Origin: Chitinophagaceae bacterium T5-Br10_B2g13
GTDB taxonomy: Bacteria > Bacteroidota > Rhodothermia > Balneolales > Balneolaceae
DNA: 56,642 nt
Assembly (NCBI GenBank): GCA_001564065.1
Contig: LKNA01000012.1
Coordinates: forward strand, 1 to 56,642
Direction of reading: 5' to 3'
Under the pieces are notes generated by a model, which did no database searches, was not told the origin of the DNA, and was given only the letters and a program-made list of their open reading frames with translations. Below, in pieces: positions 42,767-53,432 of the stretch; position 1 is the first letter of the stretch, and every line of letters begins with the position of its first letter. The position numbers were made by a program, and so were the translations under genes.

Positions 42767-45700
42767 ATGTCTCGTTCCGCTCATTCGCTCTTTTCTATCT
42801 TAAAAAACCGAATTCTCATTCTCGATGGTGCGATGGGGACCATGATTCAGGGTTACAGACTATCTGAAGAGGATTTTCGTGGTGATAAATTCAAGTCTGC
42901 CGAAAATGAACTCAAAGGGAATAATGATCTCTTGAGCGTGACTCAGCCTGATATCATTCGCGAAATCCACTCTCAGTTTCTGGATGCGGGGGCAGATATC
43001 ATCGAAACTAATACGTTTAATGCGAACCCCATTTCGCAGGAAGATTATCAACTTCAGGATTATACATACGAGATCAACGTTGCCTCGGCGAAAGTTGCCC
43101 GGGAAGCAGCTGATGCTTTCACCGAGAAGAATCCTGACAAGCCAAGATTCGTAGCAGGAGCCGTTGGTCCCACAAACAAAACCCTCTCCCTCTCTCCTGA
43201 TGTGGAAAACCCCGGCTATCGAGCCATTACTTTCGATACGCTTGCCGATGCCTACGAAGAGCAGATACGCGGATTGGTAGATGGCGGCGTGGACACTCTT
43301 CTCATTGAAACCGTTTTTGATACGCTGAACTGCAAAGCGGCTATCTACGCCGCGCATCGCCACATGCGAAAAATCGGAAGAGAACTTCCGATGATGATTT
43401 CCGGAACCATCGTGGACCAGAGCGGCCGAACCCTTTCAGGCCAGACAACCGAAGCGTTCTGGAATTCTGTTCAGCATGCCAATCCACTGCTAAGTATCGG
43501 CCTGAACTGCGCACTCGGCTCCAGCCAAATGCGTCCCTATATTCAGGAGCTATCGAAACACGCCAGTTGTTTTACCAGTCTCTACCCGAATGCAGGTCTC
43601 CCAAATGAGATGGGAGACTATGATGAGTCGCCCGGTTATATGGCTGAGCAGCTGAAAAACTATGCAGAAGAGGGTTTGGTGAACCTTGTGGGCGGATGCT
43701 GCGGAACCACCCCCGATCACATCCGGGCCATTGCCGAGGAGGCCGCCAATCACAAGCCGAGAAAAAAAGCTGAGCCGAAACCCTACCTGCGCCTCAGCGG
43801 TTTGGAACCACTGGTTGTCCGTCCGGACACCAATTTTGTAAATATCGGTGAACGAACAAACGTCACAGGCTCAGCCAAGTTCAAACGGCTGATTAAAAAT
43901 GAGGAGTATGATGAAGCGCTCTCGGTTGCTCGCGACCAGGTTGAGGGAGGCGCACAGATTATCGATGTGAATATGGATGAAGGGCTGCTCGACTCCGAAA
44001 AAGTGATGACCGATTTCATCAACCTGATGGCGGCTGAACCCGATATCGCGCGGATTCCGTTTATGATCGACAGTTCGAAGTGGAGCGTACTCAAAGCGGG
44101 ACTCAAAACCACACAGGGAAAAAGTGTGGTAAACTCCATCAGTCTCAAAGAGGGTGAAGAGGCATTCAAGCAGCAAGCACGTGAAATCCTAGACTTCGGG
44201 GCAGCCGTTGTTGTGATGGCTTTTGATGAAGATGGTCAGGCAGACAGTCTTGAGCGCCGGAAAGAGATCTGTAAGCGCGCCTATGATATCCTGGTAGATG
44301 AAGTAGGATTTGCTCCTCAGGATATCATCCTGGATCCGAATATTTTAACTGTTGCCACCGGAATTGAGGAGCATAACAACTACGCCGTCGATTTTATTGA
44401 AACGGTTCGATGGATTAAACAGAATCTACCGAAAGCGCAGACCAGCGGCGGCTTGAGCAATATCTCCTTCTCATTTCGCGGCAATAACACCGTGCGGGAA
44501 GCGATGCACTCGGCATTTCTCTATCACGCAATCCAGGCCGGTCTGGATATGGCGATTGTCAACCCCACTCAGCTCGAAGTGTATGAAGAGATCGAGCCAG
44601 AACTGAAGGAGCTTGTTGAGGATGTTCTGCTGAACCGCCGTGATGACGCTACTGAACGACTGATCGAGTATGCCGACCGCATCAAGGATCAGGGTGAAGA
44701 GAAAACGGAGAAGAAGAAAGATGAGTGGCGTAACAATTCGGTTGAAGAGCGCATCAAGCATGCGTTGGTGAAAGGAATTGTGGACTACATCGAAGATGAT
44801 GTGGAAGAGGCCCGGCAGAAGTACGACCATCCCATTGAGGTTATTGAAGGTCCGATGATGGACGGTATGAACGTGGTGGGTGATCTTTTTGGTGCCGGAA
44901 AAATGTTCCTTCCCCAGGTTGTGAAAAGCGCCCGGGTTATGAAGAAAGGTGTCGCGATACTGATCCCATTTATCGAGGCGGAGAAAGATCAAAACAAAGA
45001 GAGCAAGCCAAAGGCAAAAGTTCTGCTTGCTACCGTAAAGGGTGACGTTCACGATATCGGGAAAAATATTGTCTCCGTTGTATTGAGCTGCAATAATTAC
45101 GAGGTAATTGATCTTGGCGTTATGAATCCGGCTGATAAGATTCTGGCCGCGGCAAAAGAGCACAATGTGGATGTGATAGGCCTCAGCGGACTGATCACCC
45201 CATCACTCGATGAGATGGTTCACGTTGCCAAAGAGATGAAACACAGCGGATTTAAAACACCGCTGTTGATTGGGGGCGCCACCACATCACGAATGCATAC
45301 AGCCGTTAAAATCGCACCCAACTATCAGGAGCCGGTCATTCACGTACTGGATGCTTCCCGGAGTGTTACCGTAGTCAACCGACTCGTATCGGAAACGCTT
45401 AAAGATGGTTTTCTGGACGAAATAAAGGTGGAGTATGAAGACTTGCGGAAACAGTATGCAAGTCGCGGAAAAAAGAAAACCTACCTTAGCATTAGCGAAG
45501 CACGAGAGAATCGAACGGAATTAGACTGGAAAAAAGCGGACATAACGCCTCCGGTAAACCCCGGAATTACGGCGTTTAAAAACTTTCCTCTCGAAAAACT
45601 TCGACGCTACATAGATTGGGGGCCCTTCTTTATTGCTTGGGAGATGAAAGGAAAATTTCCGGACATTCTTCAGGACGATAAAGCCGGAAAACAGGCTCGT

Positions 45701-46462
45701 AAACTCTTTGATGAAGCCAACCATCTGCTCGATAAAATCATAGATGAAAAACTCTTTACTGCTCATGGTGTTGCAGGCCTTTTCCCCGCCAACTCTGCAG
45801 GGGATGATATTGAGCTCTACAAAAATCAAGAGCGCAGCGAGGTGATAGCAACGTTTCACACGCTTCGCCAGCAGTCTAAAAAACGGTCCGGGCAGCCCAA
45901 CAAGGCGTTAGCTGATTTTGTAGCGCCCAAAGATTCAGACCGGGCAGACTACATGGGAGCTTTTGCAGTCACTACCGGACACGGAGTTCGTGAGCTGGTC
46001 AAAAAATTCCAGGCCGATCATGATGATTACAATGCGATTCTGACTAAGGCACTCGCCGATAGATTGGCCGAGGCTTTTGCAGAATATCTACACCAGGAAG
46101 TACGAAAAACACTTTGGGGTTATGCACCCGCCGAAGATTTTGATAACGATGAATTGATCCGTGAAAAATATCGCGGTATTCGTCCGGCTCCCGGCTACCC
46201 GGCTCAGCCCGATCACACCGAAAAACGTACGCTGTTTGAACTGCTGGCCGTTGAAGAGATTACGGGCATTTCTCTGACCGAGCATCTGGCGATGGCACCG
46301 GCATCATCGGTAAGCGGACTCTATTTTGCCCATCCTAAAGCGAAATATTTCAATCTGGGGAATATTCAGCGGGATCAGGTAGAAGATTATGCCAAGCGGA
46401 AAGGTATGAGTGTGGAAGAGATTGAGCGTTGGCTCGGGCCGAATCTGGCTTATGAGAGCTGA
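42767..46462 (+). CDS. metH: Cobalamin-dependent methionine synthase
   Basis: A full-length 1231-residue MetH that transfers the methyl group of methyl-THF to homocysteine through cobalamin. Domains in order are: homocysteine-binding (about 1-330, zinc ligands in [12 protein letters not shown] near 310); pterin-binding (about 350-620, with [18 protein letters not shown]); B12-binding cap and Rossmann domains (about 650-890, with [20 protein letters not shown] near 757, whose His is the lower cobalt ligand); and the AdoMet activation domain (about 900-1231, with [12 protein letters not shown] and [10 protein letters not shown]). The domain set matches E. coli MetH (1227). Unlike several Bacteroidota relatives it is not split. 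Confidence 0.98.
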   Translation: MSRSAHSLFSILKNRILILDGAMGTMIQGYRLSEEDFRGDKFKSAENELKGNNDLLSVTQPDIIREIHSQFLDAGADIIETNTFNANPISQEDYQLQDYTYEINVASAKVAREAADAFTEKNPDKPRFVAGAVGPTNKTLSLSPDVENPGYRAITFDTLADAYEEQIRGLVDGGVDTLLIETVFDTLNCKAAIYAAHRHMRKIGRELPMMISGTIVDQSGRTLSGQTTEAFWNSVQHANPLLSIGLNCALGSSQMRPYIQELSKHASCFTSLYPNAGLPNEMGDYDESPGYMAEQLKNYAEEGLVNLVGGCCGTTPDHIRAIAEEAANHKPRKKAEPKPYLRLSGLEPLVVRPDTNFVNIGERTNVTGSAKFKRLIKNEEYDEALSVARDQVEGGAQIIDVNMDEGLLDSEKVMTDFINLMAAEPDIARIPFMIDSSKWSVLKAGLKTTQGKSVVNSISLKEGEEAFKQQAREILDFGAAVVVMAFDEDGQADSLERRKEICKRAYDILVDEVGFAPQDIILDPNILTVATGIEEHNNYAVDFIETVRWIKQNLPKAQTSGGLSNISFSFRGNNTVREAMHSAFLYHAIQAGLDMAIVNPTQLEVYEEIEPELKELVEDVLLNRRDDATERLIEYADRIKDQGEEKTEKKKDEWRNNSVEERIKHALVKGIVDYIEDDVEEARQKYDHPIEVIEGPMMDGMNVVGDLFGAGKMFLPQVVKSARVMKKGVAILIPFIEAEKDQNKESKPKAKVLLATVKGDVHDIGKNIVSVVLSCNNYEVIDLGVMNPADKILAAAKEHNVDVIGLSGLITPSLDEMVHVAKEMKHSGFKTPLLIGGATTSRMHTAVKIAPNYQEPVIHVLDASRSVTVVNRLVSETLKDGFLDEIKVEYEDLRKQYASRGKKKTYLSISEARENRTELDWKKADITPPVNPGITAFKNFPLEKLRRYIDWGPFFIAWEMKGKFPDILQDDKAGKQARKLFDEANHLLDKIIDEKLFTAHGVAGLFPANSAGDDIELYKNQERSEVIATFHTLRQQSKKRSGQPNKALADFVAPKDSDRADYMGAFAVTTGHGVRELVKKFQADHDDYNAILTKALADRLAEAFAEYLHQEVRKTLWGYAPAEDFDNDELIREKYRGIRPAPGYPAQPDHTEKRTLFELLAVEEITGISLTEHLAMAPASSVSGLYFAHPKAKYFNLGNIQRDQVEDYAKRKGMSVEEIERWLGPNLAYES

Positions 46463-46804
46463 TATTCCTTCATTTTAATTTTAGATCACAAAAGTCTATA
46501 ACTAATAAGAAGATTATAGCCCACACGACTGCTATTTCCTTTCTCGCAGAGTATCGCTGAGTTCAACGCAGATTTCTGTGATACTCAGCGTAGTGATCTG
46601 TACTCGGCATTAGGACGAGAATTCATAAAGGAGCCCCTTCCCGGTTGCCTAATTCAAAATTTTTATCGAACGCACGTTAATGAAGGTCTATAAAACACAG
46701 ATTTCAGTTTCGTTTTCGACTTTTTACTACCGGATTCATTTTTTTAAACGCCAATACTTCTTTAATTAATGAGGAGATAAATCCGTAAATCTAATCCGCT
46801 TAAA
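46463..46804. other. 342-bp noncoding spacer between metH and SDR
   Basis: No gene is supported. A small inverted repeat (CGCTGAGT at 46555-46562, ACTCAGCG at 46583-46590) sits within a stretch of CGCAGA/CTGAG-rich sequence. The 3' half, rich in T-runs, probably contains the SDR promoter; I cannot place it. Confidence 0.5.
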
Positions 46805-47692
46805 ATGGACAAGAAGAAAGAGTCGAAATTATCGAGACGAAATTTTATTACTCATTCGGGGGCCGGCCTGGCGTCCCTGGTGATGGGCGGCGGGCTGCTG
46901 GCAGGTAGTGCAAAAGCATCACCGACTGCATCCAATCATCATAAACGGTTTGAAGGTAAAGTTGTACTGATTACCGGTGCCACCTCAGGTATCGGTGAAG
47001 CCACTGCCAAAGCGTTTGCCGGCGAAGGAGCTTCGGTCTTTTTCTGTGGGCGCCGGGAGCACCTTGGAGAGAAAGTAGAATCTGAAATTCGCGATGCGGG
47101 CGGAGAGGCAACTTATATGAGGGCGGATGTTCGGAATGAAGATCAGGTAAAGGCTTTTGTGGAGGCGTGTGTTGAAAAATATGGGCGGCTGGATATCGCC
47201 TACAACAATGCCGGTATTGAAGGAAAGGCATCTGCGATTGATGAGATGCCGATGGATGGTGAGATGGGCTACTACGATGTATTTCAAACCAATGTAAACG
47301 GAGTTTTTTACGCCATGAAATATGAACTGCCCATTATGAAAGAGCAGCAGACGGGAGTGATCATTAACACCGGTTCTGTTCTGGCCAGCCGGGGATCAGG
47401 CTCCTATGCTCCCTATTCCGCATCAAAACATGCCGTAAAGGGCCTCACTCGTTCAGCCGCAAACAATGCCCGTCACGGAATAAGGGTGGTGACTATCTCG
47501 CCGGGCGGTACACGAACAGATATGCTTCGCAGAATTTATGGCGGAAGCCTGGAAGGTGCAGGTCAGAACAACCCGATGGGTCGGCTGGCAGAACCTGAAG
47601 AGATTGCTGCCATGGTGATGAACGTATCGATGCCCGAAGCCAGCTATTTGAACGGTGAAGAGATTCGTGTGGATGGCGGTAGTTCGGCTTAA
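46805..47692 (+). CDS. SDR-family oxidoreductase with Tat signal
   Basis: A 295-residue short-chain dehydrogenase/reductase. The N-terminus has a twin-arginine signal (SRRNFITHSGAGLASLVMGG, about residues 10-29, then AKAS). The mature part is a classical SDR: cofactor motif VLITGATSGIGEATAKAF (about 53-70), NNAGIEG, catalytic Ser in NTGSVLASRGSGSYAP and YSASKHAVKG (Tyr/Lys), and a C-terminal YLNGEEIRVDGGSSA. The Arg in FFCGRRE after the second strand suggests NADP. Substrate unknown. Export of an NAD(P)-dependent enzyme is unusual. The last ~240 bp plus trailer are duplicated at 49.1-49.4 kb. Confidence 0.9.
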   Translation: MDKKKESKLSRRNFITHSGAGLASLVMGGGLLAGSAKASPTASNHHKRFEGKVVLITGATSGIGEATAKAFAGEGASVFFCGRREHLGEKVESEIRDAGGEATYMRADVRNEDQVKAFVEACVEKYGRLDIAYNNAGIEGKASAIDEMPMDGEMGYYDVFQTNVNGVFYAMKYELPIMKEQQTGVIINTGSVLASRGSGSYAPYSASKHAVKGLTRSAANNARHGIRVVTISPGGTRTDMLRRIYGGSLEGAGQNNPMGRLAEPEEIAAMVMNVSMPEASYLNGEEIRVDGGSSA

Positions 47693-47737
47693 AATTCAAC
47701 GACTTTTAAGCACTGTTATCATCCAATAATCGACAAC
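47455..47737. repeat. Direct repeat, copy 1 (SDR 3' end plus arsB tail)
   Basis: This segment covers the last part of the SDR gene and 45 bp beyond it. It matches 49118-49399 in the same orientation at roughly 88% identity by hand count, with differences concentrated in the central ~100 bp. Its last 19 bp (47719-47737) equal, in antisense, the final codons and stop of arsB. Confidence 0.9.
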
Positions 47738-47962
47738 AATAGGAGAACGGTGAACTTCAGGATGGCACAATCATTCTGTTTAATATCGGTTTTTGCAGCA
47801 TACTGGCCGAATGAGATAAACTATCTGGGGACCGATAAATAAAGGAAGCGGGGCTCCGCTCAGGCTTGTGGCGCATATTGCGGATTGATAACTATTCTTG
47901 TGATATAATCAAGCTTTATTGAATCCTGATGGGGATTGGTTAGGATAAAGAACCGAACTTAT

Positions 47963-48904
47963 TTACCAGGGCAGATTAAGATTCTTTACCTCATCTTGAT
48001 AGAATTGCTCAAGTTTTTGAATGAGTTCATTCGTAAGCGGATGGTTTACACTCTCCACATTGCTTTTTAGCTGTGAAATATTTTTGTTCCCCGGAATCAC
48101 CGTTGCCACGGCATCATAGGCAGCGCAGAACGCGATGGCGGTTTTAGCCAGATCTCTGGTCTCCCCGATTAGATCTTTTAATTTACGCACTAATTCTGCG
48201 CGGGTTTGGATATCTTCTCTTGACCATCGCTCTCTGATATCATCAAACGTGCTCTCCTCGTCATATTTTCCCGAGAGCCAACCGGAGTCGAGAGGGATTT
48301 TGGCTATGATTTTAACCCCATTCTCCATGGCTAAGGGAAAGGCAACGGCCGTCTCTTGGTGGAGGATATTAAAAAAAGCTTCAATTACGGTACCCGAGGT
48401 GGTATTCATAAACAGCTCCATCTCTTCGGGTGTGTCTAACGATGCACCATAGGCCCTGATTTTTCCCTCATCTTTCAACGTTTCCAGGATGTCGTAGTGG
48501 TCATTTTTCTTTCCGTCCAGAATCTCATAAGGCGGGTTATGAATGATCAAGGAGTCCACGTACTCCACCTGCAACCGGCGCAAGCTTCCCTCCAGCGACT
48601 CACGGATAACGTCCGAGCTGTAGTTCAACTCTCCCGAAGCGTTGTGACCGAACTTGGTATTGATTACGATGGATTCCCTTTCGGTACCTTTCAGGGCTTT
48701 TCCCAGTCGCAATTCACTTGTTCCCAGTCCGTAGTTGGGGGCTGTATCAAAAAAGTTAACGCCCAGATCCAGGGATGATTTGACCAGGTCAATTGCCTCC
48801 TTCTCAGTCAGTGTTTTCCAGCCGGCATTTTCTCCAAGCTGCCAAGCTCCAAGGCCTATTTCTGATACGTGCGGGGAGTTGTGGATGAATGGGTTGTATT
48901 TCAT
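47963..48904 (-). CDS. Aldo/keto reductase
   Basis: A 313-residue aldo/keto reductase. Active-site residues are in FFDTAPNYGLGTSELRLGKA (Asp, Tyr; about residues 49-68), VINTKFGHN (Lys) and DSLIIHNPPYE (His). It has the usual VSEIGLGAWQLGE start and VIPGNKNISQLKSNVES near the NADP-binding C-terminus. Substrate is unknown. It is the only gene in the 1.38-kb segment enclosed by the 282-bp direct repeats, so it may have arrived with that segment. Confidence 0.92.
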   Translation of the reverse strand: MKYNPFIHNSPHVSEIGLGAWQLGENAGWKTLTEKEAIDLVKSSLDLGVNFFDTAPNYGLGTSELRLGKALKGTERESIVINTKFGHNASGELNYSSDVIRESLEGSLRRLQVEYVDSLIIHNPPYEILDGKKNDHYDILETLKDEGKIRAYGASLDTPEEMELFMNTTSGTVIEAFFNILHQETAVAFPLAMENGVKIIAKIPLDSGWLSGKYDEESTFDDIRERWSREDIQTRAELVRKLKDLIGETRDLAKTAIAFCAAYDAVATVIPGNKNISQLKSNVESVNHPLTNELIQKLEQFYQDEVKNLNLPW

Positions 48905-49117
48905 GACGGAATTGTTTGAGATTGAATAACGATTTTCATAACCAGATGCCCTGAAAAAATAGAAGTCGATTTCAGTAATTTAAATCTATTCTGATATAGA
49001 TAACAGGTGCATAGAGTAAAGACTTCTTAAGTAAATACTTTTGGGTTTAAAGAAGTATTTATCAAAAATTTTATGAAAGAAACGGAAGCAATATAAAAGG
49101 CTGATTTTATATAGCCG

Positions 49118-49362
49118 AGCCGCAAACAATGCCCGCCACGGAATAAGGGTGGTGACCATCTCGCCGGGCGGTACACGAACAGATATGATGCGCAGAATTA
49201 TGGGCGGTTTCCTTGAAAATACTGGTTGAAATAATCCAATGAGGCGCCTTGCAGAACCGGAAAATATTACTACCATGGTGATGAACGTATCGATGCCCGA
49301 AGCCAGCTATTTGAACGGTGAAGAGATTCGTGTGGCGGCGGCAGTTCGGCTTAAAATTCAAC
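49118..49362 (+). pseudogene. Broken 3' fragment of SDR gene
   Basis: A remnant equivalent to the last ~80 codons of the SDR at 46805-47692. It retains AANNARHGIRVVTISPGGTR and NVSMPEASYLNGEEIRV but has an in-frame TGA (in the stretch reading ACT GGT TGA near 49225-49233), a one-base deletion near the end (GTGGCGGCGG for GTGGATGGCGG) and no 5' part. It is not expressed as an SDR. The central part is more diverged than the ends, as if the fragment came from a related but distinct SDR copy. Confidence 0.85.
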
Positions 49363-49399
49363 GCCTTTTAAGCACTGTTATCATCCAATAATCGACAAC
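49118..49399. repeat. Direct repeat, copy 2 (overlaps arsB 3' end)
   Basis: Second copy of the 47455-47737 segment, in direct orientation, one base shorter. It runs into the last 19 bp of arsB (49381-49399). The repeat boundary is sharp: sequence beyond 49399 continues as arsB, whereas sequence beyond 47737 is unrelated. Confidence 0.9.
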
Positions 49400-50679
49400 C
49401 AAAGATACAAGCCCAACAGTGTAAAAAAGAGTGTAGGTATCGTCAATACAATTCCGACTTTAAAGTAGTATCCCCAAGTGATTTTCACTCCTTTCGTAGA
49501 GAGAACATGCAGCCAGAGCAGCGTTGCAAGTGAGCCTATAGGAGTTATTTTTGGACCCAGATCTGAACCAATCACATTGGCATAGATCAGTGCCTCCCGC
49601 ATCAAACCTTCAGTTGACGTTGCCTGAATGGCTAGCGCATCGATCATTACCGTTGGCATGTTGTTCATTACCGATGAGAGAAATGCGGCCAGGAATCCCA
49701 TCAGCATCGTTCCGGCAAACAGCCCCTGATCGGCACCGGCTTGTATCACTTCAGCCAGCAGATCGGTTAACCCCACATTTTGGAGTCCATAAACAACTAC
49801 GTACATGCCGATGGAGAAGACAACAATTGCCCAGGGCGCATTGCGTAAAACTTTTCGTGTATCGACTGCATGGCTATTCATTCCAAGGATTGAGAATATT
49901 ATGGCAATGGTTCCCGCTACAAATGATACCGGAATATGGACAAATTCGGCTACAAAATAACCGATCAGAAGTACAGTTAGAATAATCCAGGAGAGATTAA
50001 ACATCCGCTCATCCCGAATCGCCTCTCTTGGCTCTTTTACATCGTCCAGTGAATAACTGGTTGGAATATCCTTTCTGTAAACTAAAAACAGAACCAGCAA
50101 ACTTGAAAGAACTGCAAAGAAGTTGGGCACAATCATCCGGCTTGCATATTCGATAAATCCAATCCCGAAGAAGTCGGCAGATACGATATTTACGAGGTTA
50201 CTTACAACTAAAGGTGAGGATGCTGTATCCGCAATAAACCCGCTAGCCATGATAAACGGAAGGATCATTCTATCTTTAAACTTCAAGGCACGAACCATCG
50301 CCAGTACAATCGGTGTAAGGATTAAGGCTGCTCCGTCGTTTGCAAAAAACGCGGCTACAATAGCCCCAAGAAGTGTGATATAGACAAACATCCGGAGTCC
50401 GCTGCCATTTGCAAACCGGGCCATATGGAGTGCCGACCATTCAAAAAATCCGATCTCATCTAAAATGAGAGAAATAATGATAATTGCTACGAAAGTAAGC
50501 GTGGCGTTCCATACGATTTCAGTTACCGTAATTACATCCTGAAAACTGACAACTCCGGCAATAAGTGCCAAAACAGCCCCAATTGTCGCCGACCATCCGA
50601 TAGAAAGGCTTTTGGGCTGCCAGATGACCAATAGCAGAGTAAAGAGAAAAATGAGCGTGGCAATGATCGTTAATGTCAT
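49381..50679 (-). CDS. arsB: Arsenite efflux permease ArsB
   Basis: A 432-residue, ~12-helix arsenite/antimonite exporter closely resembling E. coli ArsB. Highly conserved segments are [20 protein letters not shown] (residues 15-34), [75 protein letters not shown] and [20 protein letters not shown]. It can act alone as an As(III)/H+ antiporter or with ArsA as a pump; arsA is present upstream here. It is the last gene of the ars run, and its 3' end is involved in the direct duplication. Confidence 0.96.
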   Translation of the reverse strand: MTLTIIATLIFLFTLLLVIWQPKSLSIGWSATIGAVLALIAGVVSFQDVITVTEIVWNATLTFVAIIIISLILDEIGFFEWSALHMARFANGSGLRMFVYITLLGAIVAAFFANDGAALILTPIVLAMVRALKFKDRMILPFIMASGFIADTASSPLVVSNLVNIVSADFFGIGFIEYASRMIVPNFFAVLSSLLVLFLVYRKDIPTSYSLDDVKEPREAIRDERMFNLSWIILTVLLIGYFVAEFVHIPVSFVAGTIAIIFSILGMNSHAVDTRKVLRNAPWAIVVFSIGMYVVVYGLQNVGLTDLLAEVIQAGADQGLFAGTMLMGFLAAFLSSVMNNMPTVMIDALAIQATSTEGLMREALIYANVIGSDLGPKITPIGSLATLLWLHVLSTKGVKITWGYYFKVGIVLTIPTLFFTLLGLYLWLSIIG

Positions 50680-50746
50680 GAAATAGATCGCCTAAATTTT
50701 TTGACAGTTACTTCTTTTACTGAATAATGAGCTGTTTTTACCCGTT

Positions 50747-51655
50747 CTATTTTGATCTGTCGGCGGGAATAATCAAAATAGGGATATGTGCTTTCCGAAT
50801 GACCTGGAGGCTTACTCCACCAAGAAACAGATCACTCACGTATCCCCTTCCCTGGCTTCCCATGATGATCATAGATGACTCATCTGATTCCGCAAGCTCG
50901 AGGATTTGCTGAACCGGCGAACCGTATCTTATACGAATATCCACCTCTGCATCCGATACCTTACTGAACTCATCCCTGAGGTATTTCAGCGTCTCGGTAT
51001 CCTCTTTATCAAATCCCTTTAGTTTATCAGGATCATCAACTCCTTTCCTCCCACTTGCCTGAACGTGTAGAATATTCAACTTTTCAGTTTGATCCGTTGC
51101 CAGTTTTTTAGCCACTTCAAATGCACGATTGGCCGTTGGCGAAAAATCTGTTGGTAATAGAATACGTTGCAGGGAATCTCTGCACGATTTTACGCAGTAC
51201 AGTTTTCGATCTTTGATATCAGATTCATCAGAAACAGAGAGGTTTATCAGGTAGACCGGGTAGGTGCATCGCTGAAGCAGTTCAGTTGCCGTACTGCCAA
51301 GCAAAAACTCCCTGAACTTATTGTGCCCCCGATTGGCAATGATGATATAATCTGCCTCTTGCCTTTTTACCGCTTCCAGAATCTTCACCGGAATATATGC
51401 GTTGATTCCAAACTCAACTTCGATATCCACTTCAAAATCGAACTGACTGAGCCTCTCTTTATACTCTTTCAGCTTAACTTTGTAGCTCTCATCGTCGATA
51501 GCACCCGCCCCTCCGGGGTAAGGTATGTTTATGGATGTATAGAGTGTAAATTTCCGGGTTCCGAACTTCTCAAAATGAGCCAGACAGTCAATCATAATAT
51601 CGCTGGCTTCCGATTGGTCAAGGGCTACGAGGGCGTGATCAAATTTCAGGTTCAT
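50747..51655 (-). CDS. Tandem-domain universal stress protein
   Basis: A 302-residue protein made of two UspA domains. The N-terminal one (about 1-150) has FDHALVALDQSEASDIMIDC and ANRGHNKFREFLLGSTATEL. The C-terminal one (about 160-302) has RILLPTDFSPTANRAFEVAK and MGSQGRGYVSDLFLGGVSLQ, where the GxxG-9x-G(S/T)-type ATP-binding motif is approximately kept. Its start overlaps the end of arsA by 17 bp, so it is translated with the ars operon. A role in arsenic stress is inferred from that coupling only. Confidence 0.9.
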   Translation of the reverse strand: MNLKFDHALVALDQSEASDIMIDCLAHFEKFGTRKFTLYTSINIPYPGGAGAIDDESYKVKLKEYKERLSQFDFEVDIEVEFGINAYIPVKILEAVKRQEADYIIIANRGHNKFREFLLGSTATELLQRCTYPVYLINLSVSDESDIKDRKLYCVKSCRDSLQRILLPTDFSPTANRAFEVAKKLATDQTEKLNILHVQASGRKGVDDPDKLKGFDKEDTETLKYLRDEFSKVSDAEVDIRIRYGSPVQQILELAESDESSMIIMGSQGRGYVSDLFLGGVSLQVIRKAHIPILIIPADRSK

Positions 51656-53432
51656 ACCGTTTTTTTTGTTGGATGTTCTCGCTTAACAGTAATTCTAAAA
51701 CATTGTCATCCGGAATCCAGGGAATAGCATACAGGCGTTCAGCATGTTCCCTGTCCATTTTTTCGAGAAGCGGAATTTCTGCCGCAGCCCGTTGTTTCAA
51801 TAGCGGATCGTTCACAACTGTAGCCGACATACTCTGATTGGCCACCCACGCGTAAGGCTCAATCCCCGATCTCCTTAAATCATCCTGCAATTTTGCTGCT
51901 TCTGTAATCGGTGTGGTCTCCGGTAAGGATACGATGATCAATTTCGCATATTCGGGATCCTGGAGATACATGTACGGTGTTTTGAGCTTATCAGCGTCCA
52001 TAGCTGTATTTCTGAGCACCTCCTTGTGATAGCTTCCGGTGGTGTCGAGCAGCAGCAGGGTATGCCCTGTTGGAGCGGTATCCACAACCACAAATTTTCG
52101 TTTTGCCTGGTGAATCGCTTTTGAAAACGCCTGAAACACAGCAACTTCTTCAGTACACGGAGATTCCAGATCCTCTTTGAGCAACTTCAGTTCCTCATCT
52201 GTCTTATTCTTCCCCTTCTGTTTCAGAACTTTCTCAATATAAGCCCGTTTTTCGGCATGCGGATCGATCCGATCCACATCAAGGTTTTCAGGCAGTTCCA
52301 TATTACCGATATGATCCATCAGGTGTGCCGCGGGATCTGTTGTTGTAAGGTGAACCGGATAACCTTTCTGAGCCAGGCGAAGTGCAATGGCTGCGGCGAT
52401 GGTTGTTTTACCGACACCGCCTTTCCCCATCGTCATCACCAGGCCGTGATCTTTGTCACCGATGATATCCTCCACCATCTCCTCAAGACCGGGAAAATCA
52501 CTTTCATGATCTGCCGTCAAAATGGATCCGCTGTTGTTATTAATCTCTTCTTTGTCGAGCGGTTCAAAAACCTTTCTCAGCTTATCAATGCCGAGCAGAT
52601 TGTACGGACGAAGCGGGAATACGATCTGCTTCATCTCTTTGAGACGCTCCGGCATATTCTTCAGCGTCTCATCGGCCATCGCTTTCATTTTTTGCGCAAA
52701 TGGATCCGATTCATCCACCGGCTCAAAATATCCATTGATAAGAAGCAATTGATTCGCCAGTCCCATCTCCTTCAGCTCACGGCCTGAGCGATCCGCCTCA
52801 CGAAGTGCAGAGCCGTCGGGCCGGGTAACCAGGTAGATGGTTGTGGCATCTTTATCCTTCAGCCTATCCACCACTTTCTGATATCGCTCCTGGCTGGTTT
52901 TCAGTGCGGATGACGGGCCAATACAGGATGCCCCATCCGGATTCGACTCAATAAATTCACTCCAGGCCGCCGGCAATTCCAGCAAACGCAAGGTGTGTCC
53001 GGTTGGAGCCGTATCAAAGATAATCACATCGTAGGGCTGATTCTCACCATCGCCGGCCACATACCGGGCAAATTCATCAAAGGCTGCGATCTCCGTAGTG
53101 CAGGCTCCCGAAAGTTCCTCTCTGATTTTTTTGATCTCCGCCTCCGGCAGAATCCCTTCCATGGGGGATGTCACCCGGTTCCGATACTCCTCGGCCGACT
53201 GCTCAGGGTCGATATTGACCGCATGCAGGTTCTCAACACCTTTCACCGGTGTAATCTTATCGGTCACGTCGGTCTCAAGAACCTCTTTCAGATTCGAGGC
53301 GGGGTCTGTACAGATCAGCAATACCGATTTGCCCTCATCGGCCAGTTTAACCGCTGTTGCGCTTGCCAGCGAAGTCTTACCAACGCCTCCCTTTCCTGTG
53401 AAAAATATGTATGGCGTAATTTCCGGTAGCAT
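51639..53432 (-). CDS. arsA: Arsenical pump-driving ATPase ArsA
   Basis: A 597-residue ArsA with two homologous ATPase halves. P-loops are TGKGGVGKTSLASATAV (residues 12-28) and [17 protein letters not shown] (345-361), each followed by a signal transduction DTAPTGHTLxLL motif. The As(III)-binding cysteines of E. coli ArsA (113, 172, 422) have counterparts at 111 (GACTTE), 170 (DGASCIGP) and 426 (SPCTEE). It energises ArsB and receives arsenite from ArsD. It overlaps the universal stress protein gene by 17 bp; a 409-bp spacer holding repeat copy A separates it from arsD. Confidence 0.97.
   Translation of the reverse strand: MLPEITPYIFFTGKGGVGKTSLASATAVKLADEGKSVLLICTDPASNLKEVLETDVTDKITPVKGVENLHAVNIDPEQSAEEYRNRVTSPMEGILPEAEIKKIREELSGACTTEIAAFDEFARYVAGDGENQPYDVIIFDTAPTGHTLRLLELPAAWSEFIESNPDGASCIGPSSALKTSQERYQKVVDRLKDKDATTIYLVTRPDGSALREADRSGRELKEMGLANQLLLINGYFEPVDESDPFAQKMKAMADETLKNMPERLKEMKQIVFPLRPYNLLGIDKLRKVFEPLDKEEINNNSGSILTADHESDFPGLEEMVEDIIGDKDHGLVMTMGKGGVGKTTIAAAIALRLAQKGYPVHLTTTDPAAHLMDHIGNMELPENLDVDRIDPHAEKRAYIEKVLKQKGKNKTDEELKLLKEDLESPCTEEVAVFQAFSKAIHQAKRKFVVVDTAPTGHTLLLLDTTGSYHKEVLRNTAMDADKLKTPYMYLQDPEYAKLIIVSLPETTPITEAAKLQDDLRRSGIEPYAWVANQSMSATVVNDPLLKQRAAAEIPLLEKMDREHAERLYAIPWIPDDNVLELLLSENIQQKKRYEPEI

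Noticed and set aside
44471-45163. 230-codon minus-strand frame inside metH
   Set aside because: Antisense shadow of the conserved B12-binding part of metH.
49381-50679. Generic SLC13-type permease instead of ArsB
   Set aside because: Near-complete conservation of ArsB segments and position in the cluster with arsA and arsD make ArsB the better call.
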